Source: Colletotrichum lupini
Taxonomy: Eukaryota; Ascomycota; Sordariomycetes; Glomerellales; Glomerellaceae
DNA: 64,000 nt
Direction: 5' to 3'
NCBI RefSeq assembly: GCF_023278565.1
Contig: NC_064676.1
Location: 7,626,001-7,690,000 of the forward strand
Every line of letters starts with the position of its first letter. Positions within the stretch are counted from its first letter, which is position 1. Below, piece after piece: positions 37,216 through 48,700 of this stretch. The notes under the pieces were generated by a model. That model made no database searches, had not been told where the DNA came from, and saw nothing but the letters and a program-made list of their open reading frames with translations. Position numbers and translations under genes: made by a program.

Positions 37216-38406
37216 CTAGTATCGCGCACTACCTCTGCGCTCCCTGAGGCTATGGCGGACCCTTCGCGCGTAACGCGCCACCCTAGATTTGACATCGAGA
37301 TTGTAGCCTGGCATGGTGCCAACAGCCTGGGAGAAGACCCCCAGCTTGCCGCCACGGAACGAGTCTAGGGCCAGCTCAATGGTATCGATGAGGCGCAGGG
37401 TCTGCATGTCGTAGAAGAGACCGGCGAACTGCATCTCGTCCAGCACGGCGAGCACAGCCTGTGTGTCACCGTGGCGGTACCAGAGGATAGAGGCCAGCTC
37501 GTTGTAGAATGGCGTAGAGACGCCGAGGACATACGAGGCCAGGCCGAGCTCCTTAATCCGCGGGAGGACGTTCAAGGCCAGTGGGGAGGAGTGCGCAAAG
37601 GACTGGTCGAGCGTCTTGAGGCCCTGCAGGAGGTGCATGGAGTACAGCGGACCATGGGAGTCCATGCTGAGGGCGTCTGGCTGGGCCTTTTTGGACGACT
37701 TCTTGTGCAACGAGGGCTTGGCCTTCTTTTCCGGATCCGGCTGGCGCTGCTTGTCCTCAGAGATACCCAGCCTTGCGACCATGGAGAAGACGTCGCGTTC
37801 CAAAACGTTCCAGACCTCAACGTCTGTGTTGCACTGGTCCAGAAGGGCCTGTAGACGAACAGCTTCTTGAGCGCGGGCGTCCCTGCGCGCAGCTTCGAGC
37901 TTGGCGGCTTCTTCCAGGTCTGATTCGAGCTCCTCTTCCGGCTTGAAGGAGATGCGCGACGAGGTCAGCTGGTCGCCTTGCACCTGGCGCATTCCAAGTG
38001 CGACCTCAGCCGCGCGGCGCAGAGCAGGGGGGTATTTTCGCAGAATGGCATCGCGAGATCCGGACTCGGGTTCGGGTTCGACTTGCGAGGAGGAGGAGGA
38101 GGCGGCGTCGTCTGCAGCAGCCTGTGGCGGGACCTGGCCGCCACGCTTCGCAATATCGTCAAAGATTGCACGGAAAACTTGTCTCTCGGTCGGAGTAATG
38201 GTGGACTTTCTCTCGCCGTCTGGGCCGCTGGGGATATCCGTTCGCTCTTGGGCAGGGCCGTCCCATTCGAAGGGGATGCTCTGTTCGCCGCGGCTTCGGG
38301 GGTGGGCGTGGAGCCGGCCTGCGGTTGTCGAGAGGGATCGAACAGAGACGGAGGCCCTTAGGATTGTCCTCGTTTGGTAGAGAAAGGGCGTCAATGTTGT
38401 AGCCAT
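37216..38406 (-). CDS. Mtf2/Nam1-like mitochondrial gene-expression protein
   Basis: 396 residues, no intron. The N-terminus (MATTLTPFLYQTRTILRASV, then SVRSLSTTAG) is a classic mitochondrial presequence: Arg and hydroxylated residues, no acids. The middle is low-complexity, with an Ala/Ser-rich stretch (about 95-112) and a charged helix rich in Glu/Ala/Arg (about 155-185). The C-terminal half matches what I know of the Mtf2 C-terminal domain: FSMVARLG, then LYSMHLLQGLKTLDQSF, SPLALNVLPRIKELGLASYV, LGVSTPFYNELASI and VLDEMQFAGLFYDMQTLRLI. In yeast the related protein couples mitochondrial transcription and RNA processing to translation; that role is extrapolated. It shares a 642-bp divergent upstream region with the CMR1 homologue. 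Confidence 0.8.
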   Translation of the reverse strand: MATTLTPFLYQTRTILRASVSVRSLSTTAGRLHAHPRSRGEQSIPFEWDGPAQERTDIPSGPDGERKSTITPTERQVFRAIFDDIAKRGGQVPPQAAADDAASSSSSQVEPEPESGSRDAILRKYPPALRRAAEVALGMRQVQGDQLTSSRISFKPEEELESDLEEAAKLEAARRDARAQEAVRLQALLDQCNTDVEVWNVLERDVFSMVARLGISEDKQRQPDPEKKAKPSLHKKSSKKAQPDALSMDSHGPLYSMHLLQGLKTLDQSFAHSSPLALNVLPRIKELGLASYVLGVSTPFYNELASILWYRHGDTQAVLAVLDEMQFAGLFYDMQTLRLIDTIELALDSFRGGKLGVFSQAVGTMPGYNLDVKSRVARYARRVRHSLRERRGSARY

Positions 38407-39048
38407 GGTGTGCGTGTGTTGTATGGTTGGAAGCGCAAGCTATGCACTTCACTTTGCGATGGTCAAAAGTTGCGAATCTGCCGACGCAACAAAATTTCCA
38501 TCCAAAAATCCAACAGGGGAAGCTCGGGCCATGCAGGGACCGACGACGGACACGGGCGTGACAGGGTGCTGATGGCTGACGTAATAGACATTAAACCCCC
38601 TGCAACCGCCGGGGACCTCGACGCGTTGCGACGCGCTTTCAATTAGGCAGGTTCGCCTCCACCGCGCTCCTTCCGTCGTGATTTACTCCTTCTGAATTGC
38701 CTCTTTTCTCTTTCCACTAATATTGCCATTATTTCCAACTTTCTCTTGGCTTCACAACTCCCACATCTGGCTCAGGGTTGTAATTTCTTTCGGTCAGAAG
38801 CAAGTTCGGTTTTGCAATCGCATTCCCCGAGTTGCAATTCTCACAGTACGTCACAAGACTTCCTCTTCATTACCACTTCAACCTGCTTAACATTGTGAAC
38901 AGCCCTACTCTGAACGACCACGAACACCGCCTGATACGCCCCCTCGCATACCGAATCCCCGAATCAAACACTTCATATCCGGGTCTACTACCATCAGATC
39001 GCATACGTTTACCTCTTCCTGTTCACACCCATCCCGGAAACCGCAACC
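38407..39048. promoter_or_regulatory. Bidirectional upstream region of the Mtf2-like and CMR1 genes
   Basis: 642 bp between two divergent start codons. Pyrimidine-rich tracts on the CMR1 side (about 38,690-38,760). No open frame with family features and no clear TATA box. Confidence 0.55.
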
Positions 39049-40641
39049 ATGGCCCGCACCAAGGTCAAAGCCGAGGAGGAGCAGGGGATGAGTGCATTCG
39101 AGAAGATGCGCCTCGCAAACATTGCGAAGAACAAGACCATGTTGGACGACTTGGCCAAGGCTTCGAATAAGATCATGCCTCCCAAGCCCAAACCAGCACC
39201 AAAGTCTCGGTCGACTCCAGTAAAGAAGGAGCCTGTCGCTCCCACTGGCCCGGTCCGTCGCAGTGCTCGCGTTGCAGGCTTCGATGCCGACAACGAGACC
39301 CTGAAGCGCAAGTACGAGGTCGAGGTTGAAGAAAAGGCTGCCCAAGAAAAGGCCAAAAGGACGAGGATCGGTGGCAACCTTAGTCTGGGAGACATCGCCG
39401 TCGATGGCAAGAAGTTCAACAACGGAATCACCGGATTGAGCGCACTGGTCCCTCGGGGTGCCCAGCCCGGCGTCCCCACATTCACGGATGAAGACGTGGA
39501 GAACACGTCTGATAAGGACCTGAAGGAGTTGCGCAAGAAGATGGGCAAATTGGAGCTCTATGAGAAATGGAGCCCGCAAGGTACGTCAGGCATGGTGTGT
39601 TTATCTTTGATTGTAGTTGCTCACATAGTCCCAGACATCAAGATTTGTCCCTTGCGCATCTACGCTGCCACTTTCCATCCTACAGAGGACAAACCCCTGG
39701 TATTCGCCGGTGATAAGGAAGGCGCTCTAGGTGTTTTCGACGCCTCTCAGGATGGCCCCCCGGAGAACGATGATGACGAAGACGCCTGGTTCGACCCCAA
39801 GATTGGTGCCTACAAAATCCACACCAGAACGATTACGACCATCATCGTTTCTCCGTTCGAGCAGCAAAAGGTTTACACGTCCTCATACGACTCTACCGTC
39901 CGTGTGCTAGATTTAGAAAAGGACGTTTGTTTGCCCGTCTGGGAGCCCGAGGACAAGAATGAAGATATCCCCCTGTCTGCCATTGATATCCCTCTAACAG
40001 ATAAGAACATTATCTATTTCTCCACTCTCAATGGCGCCGTTGGAAAGGTCGACATCCGCGACCCCAAGTCCACAGAGATGTGGCAGTTGTCCGACAACAA
40101 GATTGGAGGCTTCTCTCTGAACCCGCGCGAGCCGCACCTTCTGACCACGGCGTCTCTCGACAGAACGGTCAAGATCTGGGATTTGCGGAAGGTCACCGGC
40201 AAGGGAGATATGAGACACCCTGCCATGCTCTACGAGCACAACTCCCGCCTATCAGTCTCTCACGCGTCATGGAGTCCCGGCGGCCACATTGCCACGTCTT
40301 CGTACGATGACACCATCAAAATTTACGACTGGGCAGACCATGCCGACTGGGACAAGTCCACCGAGATGGAGCCGAAGCATATTGTAAAGCACAACAATCA
40401 GACTGGCCGTTGGGTGACCATCCTCAAGCCCCAGTGGCAAAAGCGCCCGAAGGACGGCATCCAGAAATTTGTGATTGGGAACATGAACCGTTTCGTCGAC
40501 GTGTACGCCGCCAATGGCGAGCAACTTGCGCAGTTAGGTGGAGACGGCATCTCGGCTGTCCCCGCTGTCGCTCACTTCCATCCGACGATGGACTGGGTGG
40601 CCGGTGGTACGGCAAGTGGAAAGCTGTGCTTGTGGCAGTAA
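39049..40641 (+). CDS. CMR1: WD40 DNA damage-binding protein, CMR1/WDR76 family
   Basis: Exons 39049-39580 and 39635-40641, 512 residues. The 54-bp intron has donor GTACGT, branch GCTCAC and acceptor CCCAG; splicing gives WSPQ-DIK. The N-terminal 150 residues are basic and charged, with the family segment MSAFEKMRLANIAKNKTMLD and a Pro/Lys linker followed by VRRSARVAG. The C-terminal part is a seven-bladed WD40 propeller: FHPTEDKPLVFAGDKEGALG, VYTSSYDSTVRVLDL, LLTTASLDRTVKIWDLRK, HIATSSYDDTIKIYDW and WVAGGTASGKLCLWQ. In yeast Cmr1 binds UV-damaged DNA and acts at replication stress foci in the nucleus; the assignment rests on these conserved segments. The intron is divisible by three and lacks a stop (see findings). 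Confidence 0.92.
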   Translation: MARTKVKAEEEQGMSAFEKMRLANIAKNKTMLDDLAKASNKIMPPKPKPAPKSRSTPVKKEPVAPTGPVRRSARVAGFDADNETLKRKYEVEVEEKAAQEKAKRTRIGGNLSLGDIAVDGKKFNNGITGLSALVPRGAQPGVPTFTDEDVENTSDKDLKELRKKMGKLELYEKWSPQGTSGMVCLSLIVVAHIVPDIKICPLRIYAATFHPTEDKPLVFAGDKEGALGVFDASQDGPPENDDDEDAWFDPKIGAYKIHTRTITTIIVSPFEQQKVYTSSYDSTVRVLDLEKDVCLPVWEPEDKNEDIPLSAIDIPLTDKNIIYFSTLNGAVGKVDIRDPKSTEMWQLSDNKIGGFSLNPREPHLLTTASLDRTVKIWDLRKVTGKGDMRHPAMLYEHNSRLSVSHASWSPGGHIATSSYDDTIKIYDWADHADWDKSTEMEPKHIVKHNNQTGRWVTILKPQWQKRPKDGIQKFVIGNMNRFVDVYAANGEQLAQLGGDGISAVPAVAHFHPTMDWVAGGTASGKLCLWQ

Positions 40642-41981
40642 GCCTGGAGGTATTGATGCGGGACCGCTGGGATTTCGTGTACATTGGATGGCCTTCTTGG
40701 CGCCGGGGAGGAACAGGAGTTGGCATGTCATTTTGCGCGGCGTTAGGGGACAGGAGGTCATTACTGCTGTGGCGGATGCTTCAGGCCGCCAACAATATAA
40801 ATATTTTCTGGAGGGTTCTGGAAGATGGAATACTTGAGCTTGTCTACGATCCAGGCAGACGCCATCAGCCCCATGCGGTTACGGTGGTCAGGGTAGTCCT
40901 GAACGCTGTTATGCGGCTTGGAAACCGTCTATAAGATCTCGGCCAGGTGTTGTTTGGATAACGCTGGGGCATTTCGGACAAAGTACTGGATAAAAGAGTT
41001 CTTGTTTACATTGCTTTGGCTGGTGAACGTTTGCCGTTGAACAGACTGCCTGCCCGCCATAAAGGTGCATACCTGCAGTACCCATTTGTGTCATGATGTG
41101 ACAGCCCAGGAGTGAAAGCAATACACACCCGTATCTCATTATCGCTGAAGACACAAGGAAACAAAAGGCGAATTGTCGAAAATAATATGGAAAACAGCCC
41201 GTCTGGATGAAGTACTGGATGGGTGAAGCTGTCTTGGGTGGGACATGGCCACTGTTTCAAGCATTCGCTGCTTGCTACCTACGAAGGTGATTGACACTAC
41301 GATCCTGTGGGGAGAGGTATCAGGAGGCCCACAGTATACCAAACAGACTTTATCCTTGGTCTTGATCAGTCTTCTATTATGGGCCTTAGTACTCAGGTTG
41401 GTCGTGCAGTTCTAACAAGTGATCAGTCATGCTGCTGCGGGATGTAGTTAGCAGAGGTCTACTTCCATTCGCGGCCTCCATCATACTTCCTCTTATCAAT
41501 GCACGGAAGTCTTATTTCTGGTATTATGGAATTCAAGACGGATCTCAGAGCCTGATTGAAGTTGGAATGGTGACTTGTCCAGCCAGCCTTTGGCTTTCCA
41601 CTGCGTGATTATTTGTGAAACTTCGGAATGGTGAGTAGGAGCCTGGGTCATCGCTAGTATCTGGTTTTCAAGAATTGTCTGTAGTTTACAAGTATGAAGA
41701 TGAATTCTATTGTACTTGAGACGATTCTTGCCCATTAAAACATATCTCAGACGTAAATTGGCGTTGTATCGAGTTTTCCCGTGTACTTCACGTAGGTTCT
41801 AATTTGAAGCTACATTGAGCAAATTGCTTTGTGTCAGTTACCACCACGACAAAATCCTCTACAAGTATAAATAGTTGATCATGCGTTATATGTCTACAAA
41901 TGAAGGCATATCAAACGGACCTCCTTGATGGAAAAGTTGTATTGTTGATCGTCTTCATGCTGCTCAGAACTCACTTGCGCC
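40642..41981. other. Intergenic between two convergent genes
   Basis: 1.3 kb separating the 3' ends of the CMR1 homologue and the DUF3237-type gene. AT-richer than the flanks; no gene or repeat supported. Confidence 0.6.
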
Positions 41982-42684
41982 TTAAACCACCCGGTAAGCA
42001 TCGTAGATGACCGTGGCTCCCAGCCGAGCACCACTACCAACCCACATGGCAGTGTTGACGATATCCTTGTACCTCTCATCTCCCGTCTCCATCTTGACAT
42101 TCAACCGGAAGCTGTACTCGGAGGGCTTGACATCATTCGCCCTAGCCGGATCAAACAACCTCTCCATGACCTCCCTCGGTCCAGTCCGCCACCCCGTCGT
42201 CTTTACAGTAATGTAAGCCGGCGTCTCGTCATCCGTCTTGAGCAGGTACGACGTCTCGACGGCAGTGCTGAGGGTCTCGTTGACGACAATCTGGCTGTCC
42301 TGCCCGCCGGCGACAACAGTGCCGGTGCCCCACTTGGCCGAGAAGGCGCCCCCGGAAAAGGAGATCCAGTTCCGCTGACCGAAGGGGCCAACGCCGACGG
42401 GGATGAGCGGGTTGAGGTCAACGACGATGCGGAAGTCGAGGTCGAGGGTTGGAACGGGGAGGGGGAAGGCGGCGGATGTGCGGTTTTCTGGGAGATTACT
42501 CTCGTTGAAGGGGGGGCTTTGTTGTGACGAGGGACTGGCAGAAGTTAGTCATTGTAGCTTGCTGTTCCTGCGAGCCTTGAGATTCTTCATCATGAGATAG
42601 AAAGAAAAAGGCAGTCACCTACGCCAAACAGGCTAAGAAGGTGAGCAAGGTGAGCAGTGCGTGAGGGGATCTGAGATACCTCAT
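41982..42684 (-). CDS. Secreted DUF3237 (UPF0311)-type protein
   Basis: Two exons: 42623-42684 and 41982-42534, 204 residues. Exon 1 encodes a signal peptide (MRYLRSPHALLTLLTFLACL). The 88-bp intron has donor GTAGGT, branch GACTAAC and acceptor TGCCAG, and the phase fits exactly (GC joins T). The mature chain shows the DUF3237 barrel pattern: LDFRIVVDLNP, VGVGPFGQRNWISFSGGAFS, GTVVAGGQDSQIV, SYLLKTDDETPAYITVKTTG, then the C-terminal YSFRLNVKMETGDERYKD and MWVGSGARLGATVIYDAYRV. One or two N-glycosylation sites (NES, NRT) lie in the linker after the signal peptide. Biochemical function of the family is not established, so none is given. The gene is invisible to a simple ATG-to-stop scan because of the intron. 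Confidence 0.85.
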
Positions 42685-45600
42685 GCTGGGCTAGATCTCG
42701 AGGTACACCGTTAAGATACGCTTTGGTGGTCCGTGGTATTCAAAGTAAGAGGAGGCCCGAGATTTACAGCGGTGATGAAAAGTTTGAGACGGAGGACAGA
42801 CACTCAGTGCTCAGCGAAAATGTGGAATGATGTCAAGAAACGGATTGAGTTCTATATACTGCGCGACGTCGTCACTTCCCGTCTCCCCCTCTCGCGCGGG
42901 TGTTGATGCCCCGCCCCCGCAGTAGGATTCGGCGATGGTGACCGGCATTTCGGGTCCGGGTCTCGGCTTCAGTCAAGCTCTGCGATCGTGCACGTTGGTG
43001 TCATGACTACTTCAAGACGGACTGCTGCTAGCCATTTCCATGGGTTACTCTTGCATGAGGATGACGGAAGCTGTCAAGCCCAAGCACTGCGGTAGAGTAT
43101 CGCGTTCCGCCATTTGCGACTACGCCTGCGGTTCATCTCTGGCACCGCTTCAATGGGAACAAAAGTTGCTGGAAGGCTGGAAGCTATTAGGAAGGAAGTG
43201 AAAGCAAGGAACACATCATCCATGGCAGTGAAGCTTTTCGTATAATAATTGAGTGATTTTGAAGTGGTCGGATTTGAAGTGAGACATGAGATACAGTGGT
43301 GGGATTTGTTGTTGACCTCGGCCGACTGCATAAGGCTCAGAGACAATTATCGAGCAAGGCAAAAGACGCAGTGTAAGGTAAGTACGTTGCGATGAAGATG
43401 CAATGAAATATCAAGATGCTTATATGGATGCGAGTTGTTTTGGTTAATTTTATGTTTTGCATTCATCTAAATTCAACATGAATATGATGTTGTTGTCAAG
43501 GGAGAACATCTCAAGTGAGGGCTACAGGCCCATGGCGAATTTTTTATGAAAACTCTTGTCAAACAATAAACATTGAAATTTGACGACATTGACTGGTTTC
43601 TGCTCCGTTTGGTTGTTTTTCTCAGTCAAAGCTTGAGCGGCTCTCAACAAAAGAGGGGACTTGATATGGGGCAGATCTGGGATGCCCCCGCGATGCGAAT
43701 CTGAGTGCTCGGGCAGATGCTCATGCCAGAGAGTGTCGTTTGCGGTCACTCTGGGCTGATGTCATTTTAGGCTTGGTCCCCTCGTTCTCACCTTGATTTT
43801 GGGTCTGTGTGTGAGTCTGAGCCTACGTGAGTGACGGCAGCTATGGAGTGTGTTTGGCCTCGGAACAGTGAATATCAACGTGGTGTGAAGGCGAATAATG
43901 AGTGGTCTCGATATTCATCTGCTGATGAAGACTATACACAGTACTGTGTGCCTCGGGTCTGGCGGGAGCGAGGTCAGGCTGGCGGCGCTGGGCCGGAGTG
44001 GTCGGCTCACATGGCAATCCACGTCTTTTGTCAAGATCTTGTGATGGGACCCGGATGGGGCACTTTGGCGTCATGGGAGTGACTTATCGATAAGAGAGCT
44101 TAATCTGAGGCCAATGAGAGGGGTGGGATATGTCCGGGATCCACAGGGGACTTGGTTGCAGTCACTCGTACCTATGTACTTGTGGGCCCCCACGGCGCCT
44201 TCCTTTCCTTTTCCTTTCTTCTGTTGCCTCTCATCTCTCATCCTGCTCATCTCACTCTCACATCTGTAAAGAGACCTGAGGAGCGAGAAGCGGAGATGAG
44301 ATACAACATGTCCTACCTGCCTAGTCTATGACCAGTCATAGACGGCAACTGGGTAAGCAGAGGCAGAAACAGGCAGGGCCCACTCCTACATGGGCCATCA
44401 CAAGCTTCATGCAATCAGACATTGGAGCGACCAAAGATGAACCCACTCCGTCCAAGACACCGGTCCAATGGGAAAGTAAACAGAGAGAAAACGAGAGGAA
44501 TGACTAGACCCCTGAGAAAAGAACCCATGCATCCCAGGTCCACAAGGTACGGGTACATTGCGGATAGAGAGGAGGAAATGCGCGTACTTTTGGCGCAGCA
44601 TCGCGTGCAGCTGCGCACAGAACTTGGGGGAGTCCAGCTGCTGCTAAGGTGCTGCTAGTGCACTTCCGAACGACAATGGAGCAAGTGAGACTGTGAGAGA
44701 ATGAGTCTCTGACTCTCTCTCGAGACACTCTCATTCTACCTGAAGAGGCCTGGCTGCTCCCGGTACTCTCGACTGTCTACTTACCATATGAATACTTGAG
44801 GTAGCTTCAAGGGTGAATGCAACGGAACCGAACTGCCTAACAAATACCTTACTTAGTACATACTCAGTACTCCGTAGATGGCTGTGAATTGCCGCCTTTT
44901 TCCCCTTGCCATTTGAGCCATCCGTCGATTGTATCCCAGTCCCCGTCCCCGTCTTTTCCGGGGTTCAGGCGCAGCAATAACCTTTGTTCAACTGTTGCAT
45001 TTCCTAATATCTGATCAGCGAGGTGCCTACTCCCTAGGAAGTAATCTGTAGGCCTCAGTCTCATTGCTTTGCACTTTCTTCTCTACATAGTATGTACGGA
45101 GTACTACCTACTACTAGCTGACAAGTACCCAGGGAGCAAAGTACCTCACCTTCTCTGCCTTACCTAACCCTTTTGACTCTGGTCTTTGTGCCACACTCCT
45201 CAACTTCTGTTGTCTCTCTCTTACACAGTACATTCTTCAAGGTTGTCGCCGTGTCTCTCTGGCTGCCTTTCCGTCTTCATCCCAAACCAACGGCCCAACC
45301 CACGGATACCCTTCTTACCTCACCTTGCTTACTTCGCTACCTTGCTCACCTTACCTGACCATTCACTCTGTACTTTATCGTCATAAGACTTTGGGCCCGG
45401 CCTGCCTCGTCTTGTAGTCCGTAACCCTCCCGCGACCTCGAACCTTATCGTCATCGCCCGAATGAACCCGCTGTAGCCAGACGACGCTTCCTCCACTCTC
45501 CCACCCTCCTTTCCGCAGTGCGTCGCTTCCGCTGCCGCAGCGTCGTCTACTTCGCTTTCGCCCTTCCCCGCCTCTCCACCATCCGTGCCGCCCGGACAAA

Positions 45601-45716
45601 GAGATTGTAAACTTCCCCAAAGCCCTACCTCGCCAAGGTAGCTTGCCACCTACTACTCGTTTGACTGTATCCGACCGACCGACCGACCGACCGACCGAAG
45701 AAATACCCTGATAGCG
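42685..45716. other. Intergenic, 5' regions of the DUF3237-type and ATG26 genes
   Basis: 3 kb with no supported gene. It holds scattered copies of TACGGAGTA or its complement (about 44,867-44,876 and 45,092-45,104) and the ATG26 leader, which ends in a CCGA tetranucleotide repeat. Confidence 0.55.
45671..45698 (+). repeat. (CCGA)7 microsatellite in the ATG26 5' leader
   Basis: Seven perfect CCGA units (28 bp), ending 18 bp before the ATG at 45717. Probably transcribed as 5' UTR. Confidence 0.95.
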
Positions 45717-48700
45717 ATGGCGTCGCCCGCTCAAGCTGGCGCTGCGAGCGTTAGCTTTGGCGAGGACGATGTCAAGAAGCGCGTCGGCAGGAAGTTGCAG
45801 AAGAAGCGGCACGAATCACAGACCCCAACCATGGAGTTGCCAGAGAGGTTAAAGGAGGGCGATGATAGCAGAGAGGAGGATTTGGTACCGCAGCAGGGCC
45901 CGCCCATGTTTATGAACATGAACCAGTCCATCTTCGGTCTCATTGCTGCCGCCGGCTCACGGGTGGACTTCCACGACCGCTTCGAATCGAGCGACGAGGA
46001 GAGCGCCGACGATGACGAACCCACACGCCGTCACGGTGCCGATAAGTTGGATGGTGGCGACGACAAGGCCCACGGCATCGGCCACCTCTTGCATCGCAAA
46101 CAGCGCCGCCAGAACGACTCCGACTTGTCAAAGACGACCGTCCTCAAGAAGGATTCCTCTTCCAAGACCGAGAAACACCGGCGCAAGATCTCCGGTTCCA
46201 AGCTCCTCCGATCGCTACCGGCGCTCCCACGTCTGCCACGACACAAGTCCAAGAAGGAGCCCTCCAAGCTGGAGCCCACCTCCGAGGAAGCTAGCGACAC
46301 CTCCGAGCCCTCTCCGTCACAACCCGCCGATGATACAAGAGAAGACGATGACCAAGACGGCCACCGCCTGGCCCCCGTTATGAGCAGGATGCTCGAGGCA
46401 AAGGCCGAAATGTCCGCAAGACCCAGCTTCGACGTCGACCGCCGGTCTAGCGACCAGCTGAACTACAGCGACTCGGCCGATTCAAACTCCACTGCCTTGG
46501 CTCGCCGTCTGCAGGATATCTTTGAGTTTGACCATCCCGAAGCTGTCATTGAGGGTATGTACATGAACAATGCTCCGTCGACCACAGACGCAATTCGCTG
46601 ATGCGCAAGCAGAATACCCTTGTTGGTTGCTCCAGAGCGTATTACTCCAGGGCTACATGTACATCACGGCAAAGCACATTTGCTTCTATGCCTACCTACC
46701 CAAGAAGGCGGTGCGTATTCCACTTACCTACAACCCATCTTTCTACAGTTAATACTGACAGAAGAACAGCACGAGGTCGTCAAGTCGGGCTATCTGTCCA
46801 AGAGCGGCAAGCGCAACCCAAAGTACAATCGCTACTGGTTCCGCCTCAAGGGTGATGTTCTAGCATACTACAAGGACCCCTCCAACGTCTACTTCCCAAG
46901 CGGCCAGATCGACCTCCGTTACGGTATCTCGGCCAGCGTGAACAATAATAAGGATGGCCTCACATTTACCGTCGTCACTCACCACCGGACCTACCACTTC
47001 CGCGCCGATAGTGCTCCCAGTGCCAAGGAATGGGTCAAGAGCCTGCAGAGAGTCATCTTCCGTTCTCACAATGAGGGCGACAGTGTAAAAATCTCGCTGC
47101 CCATTGAGAACGTCATTGATATCGAGGACACCCAGATGCTCGAGTTTGCCGATACCTGCAAGATTCGTGTCATTGATAATGACGAGACCTACGCCATTGA
47201 CGAATACTTTTTCTCCTTTTTCAGCTTTGGCAAGGACGCCATAAGTGTGCTCAAGATTCTTATCGAGGATGCATCGTCTAGCGCAAAGGATGCGGCCCTC
47301 CTCAAGGCAGCGCAAGCTCAGGAGGAGCAGGAGAGGCAGGACAAGCAGCCGGTGCCAGCTTCAGCCCGCAGCTCCATGAGCGCAAGTAGACGCATCGCGC
47401 CGCCGAAGCTCAGGACGACCAAGCTGCCCGATGCTGTCAAGGCGACGCTGTCACCACTGTCTGCTCACAGCCCCTCGGCTCTCAGTCCACGCGCCAGCAT
47501 GGATGCTGCGCGAGCTAGTTTCGATGCTTTTAGGGGGTTCCGCCGCCGTAGTTTGGACCTGTCGACCATCATTCGCGATTCCTCGCCCCGACGCAGCTTC
47601 AGCGGCAACCGACGCTCCATGAGCAGGAACCGTCTCGACGACTCTCGTCACGGGACCCACAAGCAGGGCTCTACTGACTCTTATGTCCAGTCATCTATGG
47701 AAGATCCGAGCTATTCAGGCATGGTGGCATCATCGAACGAGGATCCCTCGGCAAGCCAAATATTGCGCGGCAGCGACGTCTTCCAGAACCCCACGGTCCG
47801 ACGCTCAGCTTCTGCCTCCCGGACAGAGCTCGAAAAGAACCAGCGCCGCGACAATAGGAGCCCACCTGCATTGGCCGCATACAGTGGCCAGCATGCTGCA
47901 ACGACAGGTTCCATCAATGATGGCGACAAACCTCCCGTGACCCCTACGCTGCAAAGTATCACCAAGATGGGCGCATTCCCTCTGCAGCGTGTGGGCGCCT
48001 TTGCCCAGTATCTCAACAGCACTAGTGGTAAGTTGGGCTCTATGCTGGCAACGGAGTCAATGGGCTACGTCGAAAAAGTGTCGGGCATGTGGCGAGGCGG
48101 CCGGAAGCACTACGACGCTCCTCCTGAAATCAAGACGGACGATGAAGATCTATACGAGGATGCAGAGGGCAAGATCCAGACTTCCATGGATCGATTCCGC
48201 GCACATTTCGCGCTGCCCGAGACGGAGAAGCTTCAAGCGACCTACTTCGGCTACATCTTGCGTGTCTTGCCATTGTACGGCAAGATCTACATCAGCGACA
48301 AGTCCTTCTGCTTCCGCAGCTTGTTGCCTGGAACGAGGACCAAGCTCATTCTCCCCTTGAAGGATATTGAAAACGTTGACAAGGAGAAGGGCTTCCGGTT
48401 CGGCTACTCTGGCTTGGTGGTTGTCATTCGTGGCCACGAGGAGGTCTTTTTCGAGTTTGGCCAGGCCGAACTCCGAGACGATTGCGCTGTCACTCTGTTG
48501 CAAAGCCTGGAGACAACACGGTACCTGAAGGAGTCGGGAGACCTGGACCTGGACGAGAAGGAAGAGGAGGAGAACGCCATGGCCGAGCGCGACGCGTTGA
48601 AGGAGGCTCGCCAAGTCGAGGAATTCCACGACCACGAACTTCGCTTGCCGAAGGAAGGCTCAGGCGTTAGCGATGCTCCGACTATATTGTTCGACGACCC

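Noticed and set aside
44860..45110. Possible second MITE from TACTCCGTA / TACGGAGTA near 44,870 and 45,095
   Set aside because: The matching strings are only about 10 bases and do not extend as inverted ends. The motif is common in ascomycete spacers.
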